From Microbacterium sp. Root61 (GTDB lineage: Bacteria > Actinomycetota > Actinomycetes > Actinomycetales > Microbacteriaceae): a DNA stretch of 64,000 nucleotides. This document shows positions 27,371 through 36,213 of this stretch, piece after piece. How positions within the stretch are numbered: the stretch's first letter is position 1; each line of letters begins with the position of its first letter. Below the pieces are notes generated by a model, which saw nothing but the letters and a program-made list of their open reading frames with translations, ran no database searches and was not told where the DNA came from. The position numbers and the translations under genes are program-made. The stretch is from positions 2,983,713-3,047,712 of the forward strand of contig NZ_LMGU01000001.1 of assembly GCF_001427525.1 (NCBI RefSeq). Direction: 5' to 3'.

Positions 27371-28357
27371 ATGAAGAAGAGTCTTGCTTTTGCGGCCGTG
27401 GGGGCCATTGCCGCTGCTGCGCTGGTGTTGAGCGGGTGCACCGACTCAGGCGGCACTGCCGCCCCGAGCACGGAGTCGAGCGAAGACGGGGAACTGCGCT
27501 CGGTACGGGTCGCCGCCCTCCCGATCACGGAGACTGCGGCGCTGTGGGCCGCTATCGACGAGGGCATCTTCGCGGACCATGGCCTTGAGGTTGAGGTCGT
27601 GCCGGCTCAGGGCGGCGCTCAGGCGATCCCCGCGCTGCTGAGTGGCGACATTCAGTTCGCGATCGGGCAGCCCTTCGGCCCGTTCCGCGCGGACCTCCAA
27701 GATCTCGGTGTCGTCATCATCGGCAACTACGCCCCGAGCTTCGCGGACGGGCAGGACACCAGTGGCGTGGTGGCTTCCGCGGCCTCCGGGATCACTCGAC
27801 CTGCCGACTTGAGCGGCAAGCGGGTATCGGTGAACAGTCTCGGCGCGGCCGGCGATGTGACGATCATGGGCGCAGTCGCGGCCGACGGCGGTGACCCGAC
27901 CACGATCGAGTTCGTCGAGGTCGCGTTCCCTGATGCGGCCGGTCAACTCGATGCCGGGAACATCGACGCGGCCTGGGTCCCGGAGCCGTTCATGTCGGGA
28001 TACGTCGCCTCCGGTGGCACTTTCGTCATGCATCCGTTCCAGGAAACGGTCCCCGGATTGACCACGTTGACGACGATCACGACGGATGCCCTCGTCGAGT
28101 CCGATCCGGAGCTGGTCGACGACTTCGCTGCGGCCATGACCGAGGCCCTGGAGTGGGCGAACACCAATGAACCGGCTCTTCGCCAGGCGATCAAGGACAA
28201 CCTGAAGCTGCCCGACGCGGTCGCCGACAGCATCAAGCTCCCGGTGTACTCCTTCGAGTTGAAGCGTTCCGACCTCGAAGAGCTCGCCGCGCTTGCAGTG
28301 ACCTACGGGGTGCTGCCGGAGACTCCGGACTTCGACCGGATCATCCAGCAGCGCTAG
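27371..28357 (+). CDS. ABC substrate-binding lipoprotein, NMT1/TauA type (first of two)
   Basis: A 328-residue precursor with a lipobox LSGC (Cys23) followed by a short Ser/Thr linker. The mature part has RVAALPITETAALWAAIDEG near residue 47, LLSGDIQFAIGQPFGPFRADL near 95 and DAGNIDAAWVPEPFM near 195. It is a near-duplicate of the next gene. The start is ATG at 27371. It is the receptor for the Tau/Ssu-type importer at 29649-32063. The ligand is probably an aromatic acid, not known. Confidence 0.88.
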   Translation: MKKSLAFAAVGAIAAAALVLSGCTDSGGTAAPSTESSEDGELRSVRVAALPITETAALWAAIDEGIFADHGLEVEVVPAQGGAQAIPALLSGDIQFAIGQPFGPFRADLQDLGVVIIGNYAPSFADGQDTSGVVASAASGITRPADLSGKRVSVNSLGAAGDVTIMGAVAADGGDPTTIEFVEVAFPDAAGQLDAGNIDAAWVPEPFMSGYVASGGTFVMHPFQETVPGLTTLTTITTDALVESDPELVDDFAAAMTEALEWANTNEPALRQAIKDNLKLPDAVADSIKLPVYSFELKRSDLEELAALAVTYGVLPETPDFDRIIQQR

Positions 28358-28403
28358 TCGGGCGACCGGGTCGTGACGGTGTGTACTCGCGGCCCGGCGG
28401 CCC

Positions 28404-28436
28404 CACTGTTATTCACAGTAATCGTGACGAGCGTCA
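28404..28436. promoter_or_regulatory. Pair of inverted repeats upstream of a TTGACA element
   Basis: ACTGT-TATTC-ACAGT (28404-28418) is followed by GTGACG-AG-CGTCAC (28423-28436). A consensus -35 TTGACA lies at 28445-28450 with a weak CATGCT-like -10 17 bases later. This suggests the second binding protein has its own regulated promoter. IclR (26414-27226) or the PaaX-type protein (32105-32914) could be the binder. Confidence 0.5.
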
Positions 28437-28579
28437 CAGTTTTCTTGACAATGAGCGGACGGTGACTCATGCTGACTAGGTCAACACACTGGCGTGCCGA
28501 CTTCTTCTCCGTGGTTACGGAAGGGGCTTCATCGTCGCGCTGTCGACGTGTGAAAATCCCCACCACGAGAGGCCATTCG

Positions 28580-29569
28580 ATGAAGAAAGCTCTTGCCGCC
28601 ATCGCTTTGAGCGCGGTTGCCGCACTGACCCTGGCCGGCTGCACCGACTCCGGTGCTGCGCCCTCCACCAGTCCCACCGACGACGCCGGACCCACGGAAC
28701 TCACGAGCATCCGCGTCGCCGCACTCCCCATCGCCGAGACCGGTGCCCTGTGGGCCGCGATCGACGAAGGCATCTTCGAAGAGCATGGTCTCGACGTCGA
28801 GATCGTCCCCGCCCAGGGAGGGGCGCAGGCGATCCCCGCCCTCCTCAGCGGTGACATCGACTTCGCCATCGGCCAGCCCTTCGGCCCATTCCGCGCCGAT
28901 CTGCAAGACCTCGGCGTCGCGATCATCAGCAACTACGCCAGCGCGCTGCCTGTCAGCGCGGGTAAGGATGTCAACGCTGTCGTCGCGCTGGCCGACTCCG
29001 GCATCGTGAGCCCGAAGGACCTCGCAGGCAAGCGCGTCTCGGTGAACAGCCTCGGTGCCGCCGGCGACGTGACCATCATGAAGGCCGTGGAAGACGACGG
29101 CGGCGACCCCTCGACGATCGAGTTCGTCGAGGTGGCGTTCCCCGATGCGCAGGCACAGCTGGATGCCGGCAACATCGACGCTGCCTGGGTGCCGGACCCG
29201 TTCATGTCGATGATCGCGGGCGCGGGCGGCAACATCGTCGTCTACCCGTACCAGGCGACCATCCCCGGCCTTGCGCTGCTCACCAACATCACGACGCAGG
29301 AGAAGATCGACACCGATCCCGAGCTCGTCACGGCGTACGCGGACGCGATGGCCGAGGCCTTGGACTGGGCGGCCGCGAATGAGGACGCCGTGCGCGCCGC
29401 GATCGTGACCTACATGAAGATCCCCGAGGCGGGGGCCGCCGGCATCACCCTGCCGATCTTCACCGCCGAGTTGGACGTCGACAACCTCAAGACACTGGCC
29501 GACCTCGCCGTCGGCTACGGCGTCCTGCCGGCCGTGCCGGACTTCGACCGGCTGATCCAGCTGCAGTAA
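28580..29569 (+). CDS. ABC substrate-binding lipoprotein, NMT1/TauA type (second, paralogue)
   Basis: A 329-residue lipoprotein precursor, lipobox LAGC (Cys22). It matches the preceding gene almost throughout (for example AQGGAQAIPALLSGDI, IGQPFGPFRADLQDLGV, GKRVSVNSLGAAGDVTIM). The C-terminal third differs most. The start is ATG at 28580 after GAGAGG. It most likely arose by tandem duplication and gives the same importer a second ligand specificity (inference). Confidence 0.88.
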   Translation: MKKALAAIALSAVAALTLAGCTDSGAAPSTSPTDDAGPTELTSIRVAALPIAETGALWAAIDEGIFEEHGLDVEIVPAQGGAQAIPALLSGDIDFAIGQPFGPFRADLQDLGVAIISNYASALPVSAGKDVNAVVALADSGIVSPKDLAGKRVSVNSLGAAGDVTIMKAVEDDGGDPSTIEFVEVAFPDAQAQLDAGNIDAAWVPDPFMSMIAGAGGNIVVYPYQATIPGLALLTNITTQEKIDTDPELVTAYADAMAEALDWAAANEDAVRAAIVTYMKIPEAGAAGITLPIFTAELDVDNLKTLADLAVGYGVLPAVPDFDRLIQLQ

Positions 29570-29576
29570 TTCGTCC

Positions 29577-29609
29577 GTGCGGGATGCCTCGGACCGAGGC
29601 ATCCCGCAC
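29577..29609 (+). terminator. Strong hairpin after the second binding protein
   Basis: Two 16-base arms (29577-29592 and 29594-29609; core GGGATGCCTCGG) pair perfectly around a single base, so in practice the loop is a few bases wider. It follows the stop by seven bases. With no T-run it probably attenuates read-through into the permease genes, keeping the binding protein in excess. Confidence 0.6.
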
Positions 29610-29648
29610 GCCACCGTAAACATCCGCCCCCACCCGATCGGAATGCTC

Positions 29649-30449
29649 ATGCCTCGCACCGCGACCCGCACGCGGCGCACCCTGCGCAAGGCCGCGCTCG
29701 GCGCTGCCGGACTGGTCGGCTTCCTCGTCGTCTGGCAGTTGATTCCGACGCTCGGCATCATCAGTCCTCAGTACCTCCCATACGCCACGGACACCCTGGC
29801 CGGGCTCGCACAGATGCTCACCGACCTCGAGTTCTGGCGCAACGTCGGTTACACCATGACCTCGTGGGGGATCGGTCTGCTCATCGCCACGGTCCTCGGC
29901 GTCTCCCTAGGCACCGTCATCGGCCTGGTGCCGTTCCTCCGCCGGGCGACCCACACCACCGTCGAGTTCCTCCGGCCGATCCCATCCGTCGCCCTGATCC
30001 CGCTCGCGATCCTCGTCTACGGCCTGCAGATGCAGGCGGCGCTGGTCATCATCGTCTTCGCGAGCTTCTGGCAGATGTTCGTGCAGGTGCTCTACGGGGT
30101 GGCCGATGTCGATACGGTCGCTCGTGACACGGCCCGCAGCTTCGGTCTCGGCCGCGGATCGCGGCTGTTCAACCTCGTGCTGCCCACCGCGCTGCCGTAC
30201 GTCATGACCGGGCTGAGGCTGGCCGCATCCGTGGCGCTGATCCTTGCGATCACCGCCGAGATGGTCATCACCAACCCCGGCCTCGGACGCCTGATCAACA
30301 CCGCGCGCAACGCCGGCGACACCGTGGCGCTGTACGCGCTCGTGGTGGTCACGGGTCTGCTGGGCCTGGTCATCAATCTCGTATTCCGCTTCATCGAGCG
30401 CCGGTCACTGTCCTGGCATCAGTCCGTCCGTGGGGAGGAGGTCCTATGA
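29649..30449 (+). CDS. ABC transporter permease, SsuC/TauC type (second importer, first permease)
   Basis: A 266-residue membrane protein with about six transmembrane segments after an Arg/Thr-rich N-terminus. EFLRPIPSVALIPLAIL near residue 100 and the EAA-like loop VARDTARSFGLGRGSR near 155 match the permease at 19664-20494. The start used is ATG at 29649; ATG at 29643 is equally in frame. It overlaps the next gene by ATGA. Confidence 0.87.
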   Translation: MPRTATRTRRTLRKAALGAAGLVGFLVVWQLIPTLGIISPQYLPYATDTLAGLAQMLTDLEFWRNVGYTMTSWGIGLLIATVLGVSLGTVIGLVPFLRRATHTTVEFLRPIPSVALIPLAILVYGLQMQAALVIIVFASFWQMFVQVLYGVADVDTVARDTARSFGLGRGSRLFNLVLPTALPYVMTGLRLAASVALILAITAEMVITNPGLGRLINTARNAGDTVALYALVVVTGLLGLVINLVFRFIERRSLSWHQSVRGEEVL

Positions 30450-31270
30450 CGCTCTACACCAGCACCGTCGTCACGCCGCGTCGTCCGTCGCGCGTCTGGG
30501 CCAAGGTCGGCGAATCGACCGCGTACGCGATCGGGCTGCCGTTCCTGCTGCTCGTGATCTGGGGAATCTGGTCCACGATCGCGCCGGCGAAGTTCTTCCC
30601 CTCCCCAGTCGTGATCATCCAGACCTTCGTCGACACGTGGATCGGGCCGGCGTTCTTCACCGACGTGCTTCCGAGCCTGGGCCGCCTGGCGCTGGCGATC
30701 ATCCTGTCCATCGTGATCGGTATCGCCGCGGGCGCGGTGATCGGTCTCGTCCGCTGGCTGCGCGAGCTGCTCGAGCCGCTGCTGGAGTTCTTCCGCGCCA
30801 TCCCGCCACCGGTGCTGATCCCGGTGGCGATGCTGCTCATGGGTATCACCGACACGATGAAGGTCGCGGTCATCGTGGCCGGTGCGGTGTGGCCGGTGCT
30901 GCTGAACACCATCGACGGCGTGCGATCGACGGATTCGGTCATGACCGAGACAGCGCGGTCATTCGCACTCACCCGAGCAGAACGCATCCGCTATCTCGTG
31001 CTTCCGGCTGCGAGCCCGCGCATCATGGCGGGGGTGCGGCAATCGATCTCGATCGCGCTCATCATGATGGTCATCTCCGAGATGTTCGGATCTTCGTCCG
31101 GTCTCGGTTTTCAAATCTTCTACTACCAGCGCAACTACCTCATCGCCGAGATGTGGAGCGGCATCCTGCTCCTCGGTCTCATCGGTGTGCTGCTCGCGGC
31201 GATCTTCGGATTCGCCGAGCGTCGAGTGTTGCGCTGGTACCACGGAATCAAGGAGGTCGAACGTGCCTGA
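30446..31270 (+). CDS. ABC transporter permease, SsuC/TauC type (second importer, second permease)
   Basis: A 274-residue membrane protein. EFFRAIPPPVLIPVAMLL near residue 115 and the EAA-like loop MTETARSFALTRAERI near 170 mirror the permease at 20497-21264. The ATG overlaps the previous stop and its end overlaps the ATPase start by eight bases. It forms the channel with the preceding gene product. Confidence 0.87.
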   Translation: MTLYTSTVVTPRRPSRVWAKVGESTAYAIGLPFLLLVIWGIWSTIAPAKFFPSPVVIIQTFVDTWIGPAFFTDVLPSLGRLALAIILSIVIGIAAGAVIGLVRWLRELLEPLLEFFRAIPPPVLIPVAMLLMGITDTMKVAVIVAGAVWPVLLNTIDGVRSTDSVMTETARSFALTRAERIRYLVLPAASPRIMAGVRQSISIALIMMVISEMFGSSSGLGFQIFYYQRNYLIAEMWSGILLLGLIGVLLAAIFGFAERRVLRWYHGIKEVERA

Positions 31271-32063
31271 CGTACTGCTCAAGGTCGAACATCTGAACAA
31301 GGTCTACGAATCGTCGACCGGCAATGTCGAGGCGATCGGCGACATCAGCTTCTCGATGGGTTCCGGAGAGCTCGTCTGCATCGTCGGTCCGTCCGGATGC
31401 GGCAAGACGACCCTGTTGAAGTGCATCGCCGGTCTGCTGCGACCGACGTCCGGTCTCGTCGAGCTCGACGGCAAGAAGGTGACCGGGCCGCCGCCGAACA
31501 TGGCGCTCGTCTTCCAGGAATACGGGCGAAGCCTGTACCCGTGGCTGACGGTGCGCGGCAACGTCGAACTGCCGTTGCGGCACAAGAAGCTGCCCCGCGC
31601 CGACCGGGACCGTCTGGTGGACGACGCGCTCACGGCGGTCGGCCTGGACCACGCGTCCAAGAGCTATCCCTGGCAGCTGTCCGGCGGGATGCAGCAGCGC
31701 GTCGCCATCGCCCGCGCGGTGGCGTATCAGCCCGAAGTCCTGATCATGGACGAGCCGTTCGCGGCGGTCGATGCGCAGACGCGTGCCGACCTCGAGGACC
31801 TGGTCCGCACGCTGCACCGCGAACGGGGCATGTCGATCCTCTTCGTCACGCACGACATCGATGAGTCGGTGTACCTTGGCGAACGGGTGGTCGTCCTGTC
31901 CAAATCACCGACCTGGGTGCAAGAAGACCTGGCGATCGATCTGGCACCCGAACGAGACCAGATCACGACGAGGGCGCTGCCGCGCTTCACGGAGCTGCGC
32001 ACCCACGTGTACGAGCAGATTCAGCGAGCAAAGCGCGGCGAGGCCGTACGCCCGACGGCATGA
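31263..32063 (+). CDS. ABC transporter ATPase, SsuB/TauB type (second importer)
   Basis: A 266-residue ABC cassette. Walker A is GPSGCGKTTLL near residue 42, the signature LSGGMQQRVAIARAV lies near 140, and Walker B LIMDEPFAAVD follows. It closely matches the ATPase at 21270-22088, including QEYGRSLYPWL and VTHDIDESVYL. The start is GTG at 31263 after AAGGAGG, overlapping the permease end. Confidence 0.9.
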   Translation: MPDVLLKVEHLNKVYESSTGNVEAIGDISFSMGSGELVCIVGPSGCGKTTLLKCIAGLLRPTSGLVELDGKKVTGPPPNMALVFQEYGRSLYPWLTVRGNVELPLRHKKLPRADRDRLVDDALTAVGLDHASKSYPWQLSGGMQQRVAIARAVAYQPEVLIMDEPFAAVDAQTRADLEDLVRTLHRERGMSILFVTHDIDESVYLGERVVVLSKSPTWVQEDLAIDLAPERDQITTRALPRFTELRTHVYEQIQRAKRGEAVRPTA

Positions 32064-32104
32064 CACCGGCAGTTCGCGTGCGACGTGCCGAGGAGAGGGC
32101 AGGC

Positions 32105-32914
32105 ATGCGCAAGCGCGCACCCAAGGAGCTTCTCCTCGCCTTCCTCGGAGAGTTCGTCGTCGATGCGGACGTCGCCCCGATCCGGGCGAGTGCCTTCATC
32201 GATGTGTTGGAGGGCGCCGGCATCGCGGCGCCCGCAACGCGAGCGACGCTGGACCGGCTGGAGCAGACCGGCCTCATCTCGCGTGAGCGCAGTGGCCGCG
32301 AGATCCTGTTCTCGCTCACGGAGGCCGGCGGTGTGCTGCTGCGCGAAGCGACGGCCCGAGTGCGAGGGCTCCACCCCTTCGACCCGCAGGGGACGGGATG
32401 GACGCTGGTCACGTTCACGATCCCCGAGGAGCAGCGCACCCTGCGGCACCGGCTGCGCTCGACACTGGCGTGGGAGGGGTTCGCCTCGATCCGGGACGGC
32501 CTGTGGCTCGCGCCCGGTGCAGTCGACCTGGACGCGTCGCTGGAGCCGCTGCGCACGGATCTGCCGGCCGACAGCGTCGTGGCGTTCCATGCCCGAGAGC
32601 TGCCGACATTCTCCATCGCGGGCGCCGTCCGCGCCGCCTGGGACATCGAGGCGATCCGTCAGGCCCACCTCGACTTCATCGCCACGTGGACCGATCCCGC
32701 TGCGCTCAGCGGCGCGGCGCTGGCCGTCAGAACCGCACTCGTCGCCGACTGGCTGTCGCTGCTTCGTGCTGACCCGCGCCTACCGCGCGAGTTCATGGAC
32801 GACGATTGGCCGTCCGCCCGATCTGTCGCGACCTACCACCACTGTCGAACTACGCTTGCGGCGGGATCCGCTGAGCAGTTCGCCCAGCTGGTCGCGCCTC
32901 GCGTGGGAGTCTGA
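32105..32914 (+). CDS. PaaX-family transcriptional regulator
   Basis: A 269-residue protein with a PaaX-type winged helix (KELLLAFLGEFVVDAD, ATRATLDRLEQTGLISRERSGREILFS-like region within residues 5-85). A central domain with WTLVTFTIPEEQRTLRHRLRS and GLWLAPGAVDLDASLEPL and a C-terminal DDDWPSARS stretch follow, all typical of PaaX proteins that sense aryl-CoA or related ligands. The start is ATG at 32105 with a strong GAGGAGAGG site; an ATG at 32060 that overlaps the ATPase stop is the alternative. It is last in the importer operon and convergent with the CoA ligase. The target is unknown. Confidence 0.82.
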   Translation: MRKRAPKELLLAFLGEFVVDADVAPIRASAFIDVLEGAGIAAPATRATLDRLEQTGLISRERSGREILFSLTEAGGVLLREATARVRGLHPFDPQGTGWTLVTFTIPEEQRTLRHRLRSTLAWEGFASIRDGLWLAPGAVDLDASLEPLRTDLPADSVVAFHARELPTFSIAGAVRAAWDIEAIRQAHLDFIATWTDPAALSGAALAVRTALVADWLSLLRADPRLPREFMDDDWPSARSVATYHHCRTTLAAGSAEQFAQLVAPRVGV

Positions 32915-32920
32915 GGCGCG

Positions 32921-34444
32921 TCAGCCGCCGTAGCGGGCCCGCAGATCCGCCTTGCGCACCTTGCCGGACGCTGTGCGCGGGAGGGTGTCGACGACGATGA
33001 CCTTCTTGGGAAGTTTGAACCGGGCGAGCTTGCCGTCCAGGTCGGCACGGACGGACTCCGTCGTCGCTGCGGCGCCGTCGCGCACCGTCACGATCGCCCA
33101 CGGCACCTCGCCCCACTGCGGGTCGACGACGCCGATCACGGCCACACCGGTGACCCCGTCGATGTCATTGATGAGGTTCTCGATCTCGGCCGGATAGATG
33201 TTCTCGCCGCCGGAGATGATCATGTCCTTCAGGCGGTCGGAGATGTAGAGGTATCCGTCGGCGTCGAGATAGCCCATGTCGCCGGAGCGGAACCACCCGT
33301 CCGGCGAGAACGCCGAGGCGGTGGCCTCGGACAGCTGGTGGTACCCGGGGAATACATTCGGCCCCGAGATCTCGATCTCGCCGACGGTGCCGCGCGGAAC
33401 CATCTCCCCGTGCTCGTCGGCGATGCGCACGTCGGTGAAGAAGTGGGCGAGGCCCACACTCCCCTGCTTCTGCCGCGTCATCGTGGGGGAGAGGGACGTC
33501 GCTCCCGGCGAGGTCTCCGTCATGCCGTAGCCCTGCGAGAACGACAGCCCGCGCTCCTCGAACGCGTTGAGGATACGGGTGGGCACGGCGGACCCGCCGC
33601 ATGTCAGCTTCTGCAGTGTCGACAGATCGGTGCGGGCCCAGTTCGGGTGATCCGCCAGGAGCTGGTAGGTCGTCGGCACGCCGCTGAGCATGGTGACGCC
33701 GTGTCGTTCGATGAGCTCGAGCGCGCGGCCGGGCTCGAACCCCTTCTCGAGCACGATCGTGGCGCCCTTGAGCATGATCGGGAGTGCCCCCATGCCGAGG
33801 GATGCCGCGTGGAACAGCGGCGAGATCATGAGCGCGACATCCGTGGAGACGATGTCGTAGTCCACCAGGCAGTTCAGCGACACCCAGGTCAGGTTCTCGT
33901 GCGTGAGCACGGCACCCTTCGCCTTGCCGGTGGTGCCCGAGGTGTACAGGATCGCCGCGGGGTCGCTCAGAGCCACCTCGACGTCGGTGTGCCCGCCCGT
34001 ACTCGAGCGGATCAGACGTGAGAGCCCGGGACGCTCGTCCGTGCCCTCGCCGGTGACGATCACGTGTGCGATCGTGGCAGCGGCGATGCCATTGCCGACC
34101 CGGTCGGTCAGCTCGGCGTCGTGGATCAGGACCCGGGCGCCGGAATCGGTCAGCACGTGTGCGATCTCCGGTGCCGCGAGCCGCGTGTTGACCGGCACGA
34201 AGACGGCTCCGAGCTGCGCCGCTCCGAACAGCACATGGAGGAACTCAGGACTGTTCTCGCCGATGAAGGCGACGCGATCGCCTTTTCGGACGCCGCGGAG
34301 CCACAACAGCGCCGAGACGCGGTCGGCGCGATCCGCCAGCTGGCGATAGGTCTGGCGCTCATCGTCCCCGTAGATCAGCGCAATCTTCTCGGGCGACTTC
34401 AGTCGCCGCTTGGCCATCCAGGCACCGAGTCCGTGGTTGTGCAT
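32921..34444 (-). CDS. Acyl-CoA synthetase (feruloyl/4-coumaroyl-CoA ligase-like)
   Basis: A 507-residue adenylate-forming ligase. The AMP-binding P-loop is YTSGTTGKAKGAVLTH near residue 170, GYGMTETSPG lies near 310, and the C-terminal YISDRLKDMIISGGENIYPAE near 400 ends with the catalytic lysine region KVIVVDTLPRTASGKVRK. It activates a carboxylic acid to its CoA thioester in the cytosol. With the acyl-CoA dehydrogenase, MaoC hydratase, SDR and amidohydrolase upstream it should start CoA-dependent shortening of a phenylpropanoid side chain (p-coumarate, ferulate or dihydro forms). It is the last gene of that set, convergent with the PaaX gene. Confidence 0.83.
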   Translation of the reverse strand: MHNHGLGAWMAKRRLKSPEKIALIYGDDERQTYRQLADRADRVSALLWLRGVRKGDRVAFIGENSPEFLHVLFGAAQLGAVFVPVNTRLAAPEIAHVLTDSGARVLIHDAELTDRVGNGIAAATIAHVIVTGEGTDERPGLSRLIRSSTGGHTDVEVALSDPAAILYTSGTTGKAKGAVLTHENLTWVSLNCLVDYDIVSTDVALMISPLFHAASLGMGALPIMLKGATIVLEKGFEPGRALELIERHGVTMLSGVPTTYQLLADHPNWARTDLSTLQKLTCGGSAVPTRILNAFEERGLSFSQGYGMTETSPGATSLSPTMTRQKQGSVGLAHFFTDVRIADEHGEMVPRGTVGEIEISGPNVFPGYHQLSEATASAFSPDGWFRSGDMGYLDADGYLYISDRLKDMIISGGENIYPAEIENLINDIDGVTGVAVIGVVDPQWGEVPWAIVTVRDGAAATTESVRADLDGKLARFKLPKKVIVVDTLPRTASGKVRKADLRARYGG

Positions 34445-34479
34445 CGTTCTCTCCGTTGAGGCGGTGTTCGGGTGCGCTC

Positions 34480-34546
34480 CGTCTCGCCTCGCCCGCTCAA
34501 CGACCCGGGGTGGAACCAGCGGGCACTGAGCGAGCGAGGCGAGACG
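34480..34546. repeat. REP-like extragenic palindrome
   Basis: Twenty-base arms (34480-34499 and 34527-34546) pair with one mismatch around a 27-base loop; arm core GTCTCGCCTCGC with GCGAGGCGAGAC. The composition resembles the dispersed GTCTCGC...GCTCGCTCAACGACC repeats recalled from Microbacterium-type genomes. It lies in the 108-bp gap between the CoA ligase and the hydratase and may also cause partial termination. Confidence 0.6.
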
Positions 34547-34552
34547 AAGGTG

Positions 34553-35005
34553 TCAGGCGTAGAAGCGGTAGAGGCCGCGTGCGACGACGGCCGGCTTCGT
34601 GCCGCCTTCGATCTCGATGGTCTGGTCGACGGCGAACTGGAGACCGCCGGCGACTTCGGTCACCTCGGCGATGACGGCGTTCATGCGCACCTTCGCGCCG
34701 ACCTTGACGGGCGAGACGAAGCGCACCTTGTCGAGGCCGTAGTTGACCTTGGTGCTGACATCGGTGACGTCGAACAGCTCGGACCAGAACTTCACTGCGA
34801 GCGAGAGCGTCAGGAAGCCGTGGGCGATCGGGGCGCCGAACGGGCCCTCGACGGCGCGTGCGGGATCGACATGGATCCACTGCTGGTCGTCGGTCGCGTC
34901 GGCGAACAGCTGGACGCGGTCCTGAGTGACCTCGAGCCACTCGGTCCAGCCGAGGTCGGTGCCGGCGAGCTTTGCGGCGTCGGCGTAGGCGACGATGGTG
35001 GTCAT
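34553..35005 (-). CDS. MaoC-family (R)-enoyl-CoA hydratase
   Basis: A 150-residue hot-dog-fold protein. The hydratase-2 catalytic pair is visible in FADATDDQQWIHVDPARA near residues 35-50 (Asp and His), followed by GPFGAPIAHGFLTLSL. The start is ATG at 35005. It would hydrate the side-chain double bond of a cinnamoyl-CoA-type intermediate. It sits between the CoA ligase and the acyl-CoA dehydrogenase on the same strand. Hydration by a MaoC protein instead of a crotonase-type enzyme (Ech) argues for the beta-oxidation route, not the Fcs/Ech vanillin route. Confidence 0.88.
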   Translation of the reverse strand: MTTIVAYADAAKLAGTDLGWTEWLEVTQDRVQLFADATDDQQWIHVDPARAVEGPFGAPIAHGFLTLSLAVKFWSELFDVTDVSTKVNYGLDKVRFVSPVKVGAKVRMNAVIAEVTEVAGGLQFAVDQTIEIEGGTKPAVVARGLYRFYA

Positions 35006-35042
35006 GGGTGCTGCCTTTCGTTGGGAATGAGGGATGACGTGT

Positions 35043-36212
35043 TCAGAGGAACGCGGAGCGTCCGGTGAGGGACCGGCCCACGATCAGGGCATTGATCTCG
35101 TGGGTGCCTTCGTAGGAGTAGACCGCCTCGGCATCGGCGAAGAAGCGGGCGACGTCGTTCTCGAGGACGATGCCGTTGCCCCCCACGACCTCTCGAGCCA
35201 GTGCGACCGTTTCGCGGGCGCGCAGCGATGTCCACATCTTCGCGAGCGACGAGTCCTCGTCGCGATAGTGGCCGGCGTCCTGACGGCGGGACAGCTGCAC
35301 GACCATCCCGAGTGACGCGGTGACGTTTCCGAGCATCCGCGCCAGCTTCTCCTGCACGAGCTGGAAACCGCCGAGGGGGCGACCGAACTGCTCCCGCTCG
35401 GTGACGTAGCGCAGCGCAGCTTCGAACGCTCCCGCCTGCACGCCGGTCGCGATCCACGCGACATCGGAGCGCATACGGCGCAGGAGCCCTCCGACGTCGC
35501 GGAACGAGTTGATGTTCTGCAGTCGATCGGCCTCATCGACGCGCACGCCGTCGATCGTGATGACGGCGTTCTGCATGATGCGCAGCGATGTCTTGTGGGG
35601 GATCTTCTCAAGCGTCATGCCGGGAGCGTCCCGGGCGACCAGGAACGCCTTGATCTGCCCGTCGGCGATGTCGCGTGCGAACACCGCGATGACATCGGCG
35701 CCGAACGCGCCGCCGATCCAGCGCTTCTCGCCGTCGAGGACCCACGTGTCGCCGTCGCGGCGGGCGGTCGTGGCCAGTCCGCCGGCGATGTCGCTGCCGT
35801 GCTCGGGCTCGGTCAAGGCGAAGGTGCCCTTCAGCGTGAACGAGCGGATGAGCGGGTCGAGCCGTGCGGCCTGTGCCGCGGACCCGCCGATTCCCACCGT
35901 GGTGCGGAAGAGACCGGATTGCGCGTTGTACCAGGTCGCCAGCGAGGCGTCAGTGCGCGCGAGGACGAAGTTGCGGAACCCGGCGAACAGGGTGGTGTCG
36001 GCCTCGCCGGTGCCGCGCAGCTCGACGGGGTCCATGAGATCCAGTGGGATGAGCGCGTCGCCGAACGCATCGGGCAGCTCCGCGCGTTCCCACGCGTCGG
36101 TCAGGACAGGGCGGATGTCGCGGGTCAGGGTGTCGTCGAGATCCGCCAGCACGCCACGGGCTGCGGGGCTGAGATGTTCGGCGAAGCCGTATGCATCGCT
36201 GATGAGATCCAT
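35043..36212 (-). CDS. Acyl-CoA dehydrogenase
   Basis: A 389-residue flavoprotein of normal length. FALTEPEHGSDIAGGLATTARR near residue 140 is the FAD/substrate motif, DTWVLDGEKRWIGGA follows, and VVGGNGIVLENDVARFFADAEAVYSYEGTHEI-type spacing near 345-375 carries the catalytic glutamate (YEGTHEIN). It introduces an alpha-beta double bond into an acyl-CoA. Its presence suggests the cluster can also take saturated side chains such as hydroxyphenylpropionates. The start is ATG at 36212, two bases after the amidohydrolase stop region. Confidence 0.88.
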   Translation of the reverse strand: MDLISDAYGFAEHLSPAARGVLADLDDTLTRDIRPVLTDAWERAELPDAFGDALIPLDLMDPVELRGTGEADTTLFAGFRNFVLARTDASLATWYNAQSGLFRTTVGIGGSAAQAARLDPLIRSFTLKGTFALTEPEHGSDIAGGLATTARRDGDTWVLDGEKRWIGGAFGADVIAVFARDIADGQIKAFLVARDAPGMTLEKIPHKTSLRIMQNAVITIDGVRVDEADRLQNINSFRDVGGLLRRMRSDVAWIATGVQAGAFEAALRYVTEREQFGRPLGGFQLVQEKLARMLGNVTASLGMVVQLSRRQDAGHYRDEDSSLAKMWTSLRARETVALAREVVGGNGIVLENDVARFFADAEAVYSYEGTHEINALIVGRSLTGRSAFL

Positions 36213-36213
36213 G

